Of a stretch of DNA of 64,000 bases, positions 57,869 to 64,000 are shown piece after piece. Where the stretch lies: positions 213,301 through 277,300 of the forward strand of contig NZ_CADIKM010000005.1 of NCBI RefSeq assembly GCF_902859895.1. The letters are read 5' to 3'. The notes under the pieces were generated by a model. It was not told the DNA's origin, did no database searches, and saw only the letters and a program-made list of their open reading frames with translations. Made by a program: the position numbers and the translations under genes. Positions within the stretch are counted from its first letter, which is position 1. Every line of letters begins with the position of its first letter. The DNA comes from Pararobbsia alpina. Lineage in GTDB: Bacteria; Pseudomonadota; Gammaproteobacteria; Burkholderiales; Burkholderiaceae.

Positions 57869-57998
57869 CTGTCTTGAGAAGCAGTCATGGTCGAACGTTG
57901 ACCAAATCCACCGACGCATCCTAAGCTACTCTTGAACGGATCACCCAAGAGAGCTCGCAAAGGAGCCTTCAATCCCACTCTCTAAAAACAAAGACTTC

Positions 57999-59063
57999 AT
58001 GGACTCCCTAATCCAGGCACAGCGCCGGCCCAACTCCATGTTCGCGATTGCGCTGTTTGCGCTGATTGCCGTCGCCGGCCTCTATTACGTCAAATGGTCG
58101 CCGTACTATCACCGCGCGTTTGTCGCCGCGGACGCGCATTCAATCGGCCATTCGATCCTGACCGGCACGATGCAGATGCCACCGGCCGCCTCGTGGCATG
58201 CGGCGCTCGGCTACGCGAGCGCCTACGGCAAGGCGATCTGGCAGGCGATGGTGCTCGGCCTGCTGCTCGGCTCGGCCGTGCAGACACTGTTGCCCGCACA
58301 CTGGGTCGCCCGCGTGCTCGGCGGCGCCGGACTGCGCAGCGTCGCGGCCGGCGGCCTGATGGCACTGCCCGGCATGATGTGCACATGCTGCGCGGCCCCG
58401 GTCGTGGTCGGTCTGCGCAGGCAGCAGGCCTCGCCGGGCGCGGCGGTCGCGTTCTGGCTCGGCAACTCCGTGCTCAACCCGGCCACGCTCGTCTTTATGG
58501 GCTTCGTGCTCGGCTGGCACTGGACGGCGCTGCGGCTCGTCCTCGGCGTCCTGCTCGTCTTCGGCGGCGGCTGGCTGGTCAACCGGCGCGCGACGCCTGC
58601 GGAGCAATCTGCCGCGCGCGAGCAGCTCGATGCGCTCATCGCATCGTCGCAGCAAGGCAATTCATTCGCACGCTGGCTGAAGCTGCTCGCGCAAATGACG
58701 CTGCGGCTCGTGCCGGAATACATCGTGCTCGTGTTGCTGCTCGGCGCGGCGCGCGTATTCCTGTTCCCGCACGTCGGACCCGAAGTCGACAACGCGATCG
58801 GATGGATCCTCGCGTTTGCGGTCGCCGGTACTCTGTTTGTGATCCCGACCGCCGGCGAAGTGCCGATCGTGCAGGCCATGCTGTCCTTCGGCGTCGCCGC
58901 GGGCCCGGCTGCGGCGCTCCTGATGACGTTGCCGCCGATCAGCGTGCCGTCGCTCGTCATGACCGCGCGCGCCTTTGGCCTACGCGTCCAGGCGATGCTC
59001 GTGCTGATGGTGATTGCAGTGGGCGTGATCGCCGGTCTCGCCGCCGTCGCGCTTCATTTCTGA
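57999..59063 (+). CDS. Permease of the DUF318/UPF0718 (ArsP-like) family
   Basis: A 354-residue membrane protein with about eight helices in two halves. The conserved motif MALPGMMCTCCAAPVVVGLRRQQ lies after the third or fourth helix, and the second half has AGTLFVIPTAGEVPIVQAMLSFG. The CCAAP-type motif places it in the permease family that includes ArsP, which exports organoarsenicals. It is 18 bases before selD and 130 behind selU, so a selenium-related role is suggested by context but not shown. No arsenic genes are nearby. Confidence 0.8.
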   Translation: MDSLIQAQRRPNSMFAIALFALIAVAGLYYVKWSPYYHRAFVAADAHSIGHSILTGTMQMPPAASWHAALGYASAYGKAIWQAMVLGLLLGSAVQTLLPAHWVARVLGGAGLRSVAAGGLMALPGMMCTCCAAPVVVGLRRQQASPGAAVAFWLGNSVLNPATLVFMGFVLGWHWTALRLVLGVLLVFGGGWLVNRRATPAEQSAAREQLDALIASSQQGNSFARWLKLLAQMTLRLVPEYIVLVLLLGAARVFLFPHVGPEVDNAIGWILAFAVAGTLFVIPTAGEVPIVQAMLSFGVAAGPAAALLMTLPPISVPSLVMTARAFGLRVQAMLVLMVIAVGVIAGLAAVALHF

Positions 59064-59081
59064 ATTCTCACGAGGTTTTCG

Positions 59082-60146
59082 ATGAACGTATCCTCACCTG
59101 CAACCGGCGCGGTCCCGCGCCTGACAGAGCTGGCCCACGGTGGCGGCTGCGGCTGCAAGATCGCGCCGGGCGTGCTGGCGGAGTTGCTCAAACGCACGGC
59201 GCAGTCGCCGGTTTTTCCAAACCTGCTGGTGGGTTCGGAGACCGCCGACGATGCAGCGGTCTACCGACTCAATGACGAGCAGGCGATCGTTGCGACCACG
59301 GACTTCTTCATGCCGATCGTCGATGATCCATACGACTTCGGTCGCATCGCCGCGACCAATGCTCTGTCCGATATCTATGCGATGGGGGGCAAGCCGCTGT
59401 TCGCGCTCGCGCTGGTCGGAATGCCGATCAACGTGCTACCACACGAGACGATCGCGCAGGTGCTCAAGGGCGGCGAAGACGTATGTGCGCAGGCGGGTGT
59501 TCCCGTTGCCGGCGGTCATTCGATTGATTCGGTCGAACCGATCTATGGGCTTGCAGCGATTGGTGTCGTGCATCCGCAGCGTATTGCGCGCAATGCGGGG
59601 GCGAAAGCGGGTGACGTACTGGTGCTCGGCAAGCCGCTCGGCGTGGGGATCCTGTCGGCGGCGTTGAAAAAAGGGCGCCTCGATGACGCCGGGTATGCGG
59701 AGATGATCGCCGCGACCACGCGGCTGAACCGGCCAGGTACGACGCTCGCCACGCTCGACGGCGTCCATGCGATGACAGATGTGACGGGCTTCGGGCTGCT
59801 CGGACATATGCTCGAGATGTGCCGGGGCGCGGGGCTGACGGCGCGCGTGGACTACACGGCGCTGCCATGGCTCCAGCCGGCGCTTGAACTCGCCCAGGCC
59901 GGAATGGTCACGGGTGCGTCGGGGCGCAACTGGGCGTCGTACGGGGCGGACGTCGAGCTTGCCGCCGGCCTGCCGCCGATTGCGCAGGCGTTGCTGACCG
60001 ACCCGCAGACGTCGGGCGGTCTGCTCGTGTCGTGTGCCGAAGGCAGTGTGGACGCCGTGCTGAATTGCCTGCGCGACGGCGGCTTCGATCGCGCGGCGGT
60101 CATTGGCACGATGAGCGAGGGGAGGCCGCGGATCGTGGTTGCGTGA
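59082..60146 (+). CDS. selD: Selenide, water dikinase (selenophosphate synthetase)
   Basis: A 354-residue AIR-synthase-like enzyme that makes selenophosphate from selenide and ATP. The active-site segment is HGGGCGCKIAPG, so this copy uses Cys rather than selenocysteine. VATTDFFMPIVDDPYDFGRIAATNALSDIYAMGGKP and MTDVTGFGLLGH are conserved. The ATG has GAGG 6 bases upstream. It forms a unit with the permease ahead of it and supplies SelU. No selA, selB or selC is in the window. Confidence 0.96.
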   Translation: MNVSSPATGAVPRLTELAHGGGCGCKIAPGVLAELLKRTAQSPVFPNLLVGSETADDAAVYRLNDEQAIVATTDFFMPIVDDPYDFGRIAATNALSDIYAMGGKPLFALALVGMPINVLPHETIAQVLKGGEDVCAQAGVPVAGGHSIDSVEPIYGLAAIGVVHPQRIARNAGAKAGDVLVLGKPLGVGILSAALKKGRLDDAGYAEMIAATTRLNRPGTTLATLDGVHAMTDVTGFGLLGHMLEMCRGAGLTARVDYTALPWLQPALELAQAGMVTGASGRNWASYGADVELAAGLPPIAQALLTDPQTSGGLLVSCAEGSVDAVLNCLRDGGFDRAAVIGTMSEGRPRIVVA

Positions 60147-60240
60147 CGAGCCTGAGCGCGTTGCACACCTGGATGTCCCGCCGCGCGATGCCGAAGTCGA
60201 CGAAGCTGGCCATGCTTCGTGAGCCGCTTCACAGCCCGCT

Positions 60241-60936
60241 TCACAGCCGCGAGCTTGAGCTCGCGGCTGAACTGTCTTCCCGGCCAGCGTTCCAGTTGGC
60301 GGGCTGCCCGGGATTCTGTCGCATGCCGACGAGTTCCGCGCCTGCTCGCAGCCACACATGGCGAGCCGACGTCAACGCCAGCACCGCCATCGTCACCGCA
60401 ACAACCAGGTCGGGCCAAGCTGCACCCGTGCCGAACACGCCGAGCGCTGCCAAAAGAACCGCAAGGTTCCCTAGTGCGTCATTGCGCGTGCATAGCCATA
60501 CGCTTCGCATATTGCTATCACCTTCGCGGTAGGTGAAAAGCAGGAGGGCGACAATGCAGTTTGCGGCCAATGCACAAGCACCGACGATTCCCATGGTCGG
60601 GGCGCTGGGGACCACCCCGGTCGCGAGATGCCAAAGCGCCAAGCCCAGCACCCAGAGGCCAAAGGCAGCCATCGAAAACGCCTTGAGTCGTGCGGCATTC
60701 GCTCGCACGGTCAAACGCATTCCCAGGACCAGGAGACTGATGCCGTAGTTCGCGGCGTCGCCAAGGAAATCGAGTGAGTCCGCCAACAGCGATACCGAGC
60801 CGCTTCGTAAACCGGAGATGATCTCGACCGCAAACATCCCAATGTTGATTGCTAGCGCAATCCAAAGGATCGTCCGATAGCGGCCGCCATGGGGGCTGGA
60901 TTCATCGTCACAGTGATCGCAGCAATTGCCGGCCAT
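60241..60936 (-). CDS. Cation diffusion facilitator family metal efflux protein
   Basis: A 231-residue CDF-type transporter with six helices. It begins with a Cys/His/Asp-rich metal-binding tail (AGNCCDHCDDESSPHGG), and helix 2 has LLADSLDFLGDAANYG with the metal-site Asp residues. Helix 5 has NDALGN, as in the short CDF subgroup that lacks the large cytoplasmic domain. GGAG lies 5 bases before the ATG. It is divergent from a MerR regulator whose operator-like dyad lies in the shared promoter, so it is probably induced by a divalent metal such as Cd, Zn or Pb. Confidence 0.87.
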   Translation of the reverse strand: MAGNCCDHCDDESSPHGGRYRTILWIALAINIGMFAVEIISGLRSGSVSLLADSLDFLGDAANYGISLLVLGMRLTVRANAARLKAFSMAAFGLWVLGLALWHLATGVVPSAPTMGIVGACALAANCIVALLLFTYREGDSNMRSVWLCTRNDALGNLAVLLAALGVFGTGAAWPDLVVAVTMAVLALTSARHVWLRAGAELVGMRQNPGQPANWNAGREDSSAASSSSRL

Positions 60937-60966
60937 GCTTGCTCCGTCGGGAAAGCTTGAAAAGAG

Positions 60967-60998
60967 TATCCTGAAGCCTGTAGCTGCTACAGGGTCAA
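60967..60998 (-). promoter_or_regulatory. MerR-type operator and promoter of the CDF gene
   Basis: Read leftward, TTGACC (60993-60998) and AGGATA (60967-60972) are 20 bases apart, the stretched spacing of MerR-activated promoters. The dyad CCTGTAG-CTG-CTACAGG (60977-60993) fills the spacer and resembles cadmium/lead-type sites. Confidence 0.65.
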
Positions 60999-61001
60999 GC
61001 C

Positions 61002-61397
61002 ATGAGCAAGACTTATTCGATTGGTGCGCTGAGCAGTCTCTCGGGCGTCAATATCGAGACCATTCGATACTATGAACGTGTCAAGCTGCTGGCTGCACCT
61101 GCACGGAGCAGTAACGGTTATCGTTGCTACGACCACTCCGCCGCGGAGCGATTGACATTCGTGAGACGCGGTCGCGAGCTGGGTTTCACAGTCGACGAAA
61201 TTCGACGATTACTCGAATTGGCCGATAATCCGGATCGACCGTGCGCAGATGCGGATCAAATGGTGCTGGCGCATCTCGAGAACATCGAAGGACGGATTCG
61301 GGATTTGCAGCGCATGCGTAAAGCTCTGCGAGAGATATCGCGCTGCGCTGGCACGACAGCGGCCGATTGCCGCCTGGTGCGGACGCTCGTTCCCTAG
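61002..61397 (+). CDS. MerR-family metal-responsive regulator
   Basis: A 131-residue regulator. The N-terminal winged helix shows YSIGALSSLSGVNIETIRYYERVKLL, followed by GYRCYDHSAAERLTFVRRGRELGFTVDEIRRLLEL and a dimerisation helix. Cys81, Cys115 and Cys123 are placed as the metal-binding Cys set of MerR/CadR/PbrR proteins. It is divergent from a CDF efflux gene, with the dyad only 8 bases from its start codon, so it likely represses itself and activates efflux. Which metal it binds cannot be read off. Confidence 0.9.
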   Translation: MSKTYSIGALSSLSGVNIETIRYYERVKLLAAPARSSNGYRCYDHSAAERLTFVRRGRELGFTVDEIRRLLELADNPDRPCADADQMVLAHLENIEGRIRDLQRMRKALREISRCAGTTAADCRLVRTLVP

Positions 61398-61470
61398 CCC
61401 AAGCTCCGGGCGGTCGTGCTACTCGAAGGTATCAACGATACCGTGCCGGCGTAAGCTCAGGAGATAGATC

Positions 61471-62148
61471 GTGATCGTGCGGGTAGTCACACAAACCCTC
61501 GTCTGGTACGCCCTCATCGGTGGCATTCTCTTCGTCGCGGCGGGCACGCTCGATTGGCCGGCGGCCTGGATTTTTCTTGTCGAGATGATCGTGATTTCCC
61601 TCGTCGGCGGGTACTGGCTTGCGCGACGCGATCCCGCGCTCATGCGGGACCGGCTTGCCTCACCCATCCAGAGGGATCAGCCTGTTGCCGACAAATGGGT
61701 GGTTGCGGCCATCATCGCGACAAGCATCGGTGCGCTCGTCGTCATGGCGTTCGATGCGGCGCGGTTCGGATGGTCTTCCATTGATCCGTGGATCCAGGGG
61801 ATCGGCGAGTTGATCCTATGCCTGTCCATATGGCTTTCCTTCAGGATCTTTGCCGAAAACACCTTTGCGGCTCCGGTCGTCAGGATCCAGAAGGAGCGCC
61901 AGCATTCGGTCATCAGCACCGGTCCTTATCGCCATGTACGTCATCCGATGTATGCGGGTGCGCTGCTTTATTTCGTCGGGACCTCGCTGCTGCTCGGCTC
62001 GTGGTGGGGTCTTGTCACGGTGCTTGTGCTGGCCGTCGTGCTCGGCATTCGCATCCCGATCGAGGAAAAGGCGTTGCGGGGTGGATTGGAAGGCTATGAC
62101 GAATATGCACAGCGCGTGCGCTATCGGTTGATTCCGTTTGTCTGGTAG
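61471..62148 (+). CDS. Isoprenylcysteine carboxyl methyltransferase-like membrane protein
   Basis: A 225-residue integral membrane protein with about five helices and the ICMT/PEMT-type motif STGPYRHVRHPMYAGALLYFVGTSLLLGS near residue 150, followed by RIPIEEKALRGGLEGYDEYAQRVRYRLIPFVW. This C-terminal pattern binds S-adenosylmethionine in the family. Bacterial members have no established substrate. No ribosome binding site stands out before the GTG/ATG region at 61471. It follows the MerR gene by 73 bases on the same strand without clear linkage. Confidence 0.82.
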   Translation: MIVRVVTQTLVWYALIGGILFVAAGTLDWPAAWIFLVEMIVISLVGGYWLARRDPALMRDRLASPIQRDQPVADKWVVAAIIATSIGALVVMAFDAARFGWSSIDPWIQGIGELILCLSIWLSFRIFAENTFAAPVVRIQKERQHSVISTGPYRHVRHPMYAGALLYFVGTSLLLGSWWGLVTVLVLAVVLGIRIPIEEKALRGGLEGYDEYAQRVRYRLIPFVW

Positions 62149-62216
62149 CCGGTACGACAGTTTCTTTCGAGGTTCAGCCCTTAGTCGTCTCCATTTCCGA
62201 ACATGGGGCGAATGCC

Positions 62217-63656
62217 TCAAGTGCCCGGAGCGGTGCGCGCATGCGTATAGGCCGCCAGTTCCGGCCCGAGTCCATCGAGCAAGGGCTGCATATGTTCCTC
62301 TGCCGGACGCCAGGCCTCGAGCGAGGTCTTGTAGACCGGCTGGCGTACCTGGATGCTGCTTGCCGTGCGGACCGTTCGCCGGGTCTTGTGAAAGTTCATA
62401 CAGGCGTCATTCCATTCAAGTCCGCTGTAGGCGACGATGCGTCGTGCCTGCTGCTCCAGATCCTCGACGATGTCCTCGTAGTGCACCTCGAGCAGGGCGC
62501 CTTCGGGCAGCACATTGCGCCAATGGGCCATCTGCGTATCGTATTCACGATAGTAACGCCCGAGCTCGCGCAGATCGTAGCTGAAGGGTACGTTGATGAA
62601 AAAACGGCTGAAGCAGGACAGGCAGGTTTCCACAGGTGCGCGGCGCGTATGGATGATGCGCGCATTTGGCAGGGCAAGTCGGATGAAGCCGATGTACGAG
62701 AAATTCATCAGCATCTTGTCGATCGACCGTCGATAGGGCGCACCGGTGGAGAGCGCGCTGTCGACACGGCGCACATATTCGGTACCCAGTGCGAGCCATT
62801 GCGATGCCGGCACAGATGCGATTTCCGCGACAATGGATTGCGGCTTGAACTCCGCCATGGTTTGCCCGTTGCCCAGGACCTGGGCCATCGCCCCGGGAAA
62901 GTCCCTGAGCTCGCCTCCCGCGATGACGTCAGGATGGCTGGCCAGAATCTGCTCGACCAACGTCGAACCCGAGCGTGGCATGCCGACGATGAAGATCGGC
63001 GCGGTGGACGGGTTGCCCGCGCCGTGCTTGTGTTCAAGGAGCTCCGCCGTGATGTTTTGGCGGGTCAGCTCGAAACCGCTCAATGTCCACGCCTCGTCGT
63101 AGTCGACACGACCACGTTGCAGACGGTTGCCCTCGAGCAGATGATCGAAGCCCGGCTCGTACTCGCCCTGTTCGGTTAGCGCCATGCCCAGTCCGAAATG
63201 TAGATGAACGAGATCGTCGAGACGGAGTGCGTCCGTCTGCTGCACGAGGTATTTCATCGCGAGCAGATACGGATCGCCTTCTGCCATCCCTCCGCACTGG
63301 ACAAGATTGCGGTAGTACGCCCCCGTGGTTGGAGCGAGCTCGATGGCGCTCTGGTAGGCGAGCTTTGCTTCGCTGAAACGGCCCACCGCATGCAATGCGT
63401 TGCCGAGGTAGTTGATGACCTGCAGACGGCCGGGATCTCGTATGAGTGCCTCTCGATAACATCCGATCGCGTCTTCTGGATGTGAAATCGCTTCGAACGC
63501 TCGGCCGAGCTCCACGTGAATGTCTGCATCGTCCGCCTTCAATGCGACGGCCCCACGATAGAAGGCAAGTGCCTCCCGGTTCGAAGCGGCATTGGCGAAC
63601 CCGTTGCCGCGTTCAAATAGTTTTTGTGCTGCAAGGAGGCGAAGGTCGGTCTTCAT
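62217..63656 (-). CDS. TPR-repeat sulfotransferase family protein
   Basis: A 479-residue two-domain protein. The N-terminal 130 residues hold about three tetratricopeptide repeats (NREALAFYRGAVALKADDADIHVELGRAFEAI, then PEDAIGCYREALIRDPGRLQVINYLGNALHAVGRF). The C-terminal sulfotransferase domain (about 215-470) has the 5'-phosphosulfate loop PIFIVGMPRSGSTLVEQILASHPDV and the 3'-phosphate-binding region NARIIHTRRAPVETCLSCF. Such proteins transfer sulfate from PAPS to protein or carbohydrate. No sulfate-activation genes are nearby, so the acceptor is unknown. No signal peptide. Confidence 0.85.
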   Translation of the reverse strand: MKTDLRLLAAQKLFERGNGFANAASNREALAFYRGAVALKADDADIHVELGRAFEAISHPEDAIGCYREALIRDPGRLQVINYLGNALHAVGRFSEAKLAYQSAIELAPTTGAYYRNLVQCGGMAEGDPYLLAMKYLVQQTDALRLDDLVHLHFGLGMALTEQGEYEPGFDHLLEGNRLQRGRVDYDEAWTLSGFELTRQNITAELLEHKHGAGNPSTAPIFIVGMPRSGSTLVEQILASHPDVIAGGELRDFPGAMAQVLGNGQTMAEFKPQSIVAEIASVPASQWLALGTEYVRRVDSALSTGAPYRRSIDKMLMNFSYIGFIRLALPNARIIHTRRAPVETCLSCFSRFFINVPFSYDLRELGRYYREYDTQMAHWRNVLPEGALLEVHYEDIVEDLEQQARRIVAYSGLEWNDACMNFHKTRRTVRTASSIQVRQPVYKTSLEAWRPAEEHMQPLLDGLGPELAAYTHARTAPGT

Positions 63657-63772
63657 GACCGGATTTTACCCAGCCGGGGTCGGCGCGACGAGCGTCGACA
63701 TGCAGGAAAAGTGTCCAGATATTTCAGTTTTTTCCCGCGTCGGACTATCCCGATGGTGGTCTTCCGCCAGGT

Positions 63773-63806
63773 AAAAAAAACGGGCCCCGCCAACTGGCGG
63801 AGCCCG
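63773..63806 (-). terminator. Rho-independent terminator after the catalase gene
   Basis: On the minus strand CGGGCTCCGCC pairs with GGCGGGGCCCG around AGTT, with one mismatch, and is followed by eight T. It ends the leftward gene entering from the right edge. Confidence 0.9.
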
Positions 63807-63888
63807 TGTGCAATCAAGATGAAGACGACGGGGCTCGTACAGTTGATGAGATAGCCGCAGAGTCCCGTCGCTGAATCGAACGCGTCAT

Positions 63889-64000
63889 CTACTTTGCAAC
63901 GGCGGCTTCCGAGCGGACCGGCGTCGTTTCAAGCGGGCTGATCGCCTTCAGCGCCTTCGCCACCCCCGCACCGTAGGCGGGGTCCGCCTTCGTGCAGTGC
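63889..64000 (-). CDS. Catalase, C-terminal end only (cut by window edge)
   Basis: The last 36 codons of a leftward gene. They read HCTKADPAYGAGVAKAL and end in VRSEAAVAK. The xCxKADPAYGxGVAxAL pattern is the usual C-terminal end of clade-3 haem catalases. The rest lies outside the window, so the call rests on this short match. Confidence 0.6.
   Translation of the reverse strand, partial: HCTKADPAYGAGVAKALKAISPLETTPVRSEAAVAK

Noticed and set aside
57864..57889. Inverted repeat CATGACTG/CAGTCATG at the selU stop
   Set aside because: The stem is short, overlaps the stop codon and has no T-run, so it is too weak to call a terminator.

Overview
This 64 kb window is GC-rich (roughly 60% by eye) chromosome of a beta-proteobacterium in the Burkholderiaceae, most likely Burkholderia sensu lato (Paraburkholderia, Caballeronia, Robbsia or a relative). 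The evidence is an OmpC-type Burkholderia porin, two DUF4148 proteins, a Burkholderia-style CdiA with a NADLYN junction, and the order fabI - yejABEF - C40 peptidase - patatin lipoprotein - gltX - tRNA-Ala, which fits that group. The species cannot be fixed from sequence reading alone.

Layout. 1-5.7 kb: mntP behind a yybP-ykoY Mn riboswitch, a soluble hybrid histidine kinase, a PH-domain membrane protein and an enoyl-CoA hydratase/3-hydroxyisobutyryl-CoA hydrolase relative. 6-10.7 kb: an organic-anion MFS carrier, both subunits of aconitase X and a chemoreceptor, a plausible sense/import/dehydrate unit. 10.8-18 kb: a large FAD/Fe-S D-2-hydroxyacid dehydrogenase, a porin, a double cupin, a GST and a DoxX protein. 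18-19.5 kb: a gene-poor stretch with two LacI-like palindromes, an 11-copy CCAACG array and a strong hairpin. 19.5-29 kb: an RND efflux operon with its histidine kinase upstream, flanked by a response regulator whose receiver has lost the phosphorylation residues and by two tandem paralogous proteins of unknown family. 29-37 kb: a small DUF4148 protein, a possible 30-residue protein, OpgC, a tannase-family esterase, a CNT nucleoside transporter plus nucleoside hydrolase, a 13-bp minisatellite and serine acetyltransferase. 37-45.7 kb: a contact-dependent inhibition (CDI) locus, consisting of a 2564-residue CdiA exoprotein, a frameshift, an out-of-frame nuclease-like toxin domain and an overlapping zinc-ribbon candidate immunity protein. 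No CdiB transporter lies in the window. 45.8-56.5 kb: fabI, the Yej-type peptide ABC importer, a C40 peptidase, a patatin lipoprotein, gltX and tRNA-Ala(GGC). 56.7-64 kb: a selenium block (selU - CCAAP permease - selD), a divergent CDF/MerR metal-resistance pair, an ICMT-like methyltransferase, a TPR-sulfotransferase and the tail of a catalase.

The most unusual parts are the frameshifted orphan CDI locus, the efflux island with a pseudo-receiver regulator and twin unknown proteins, the permease between the two selenium genes, and the repeat and palindrome clusters at 18.3-18.8 kb and 35.7 kb. No CRISPR array, insertion sequence or prophage was seen. Start sites were chosen from visible ribosome binding sites, signal peptides and family lengths, and several are marked uncertain.
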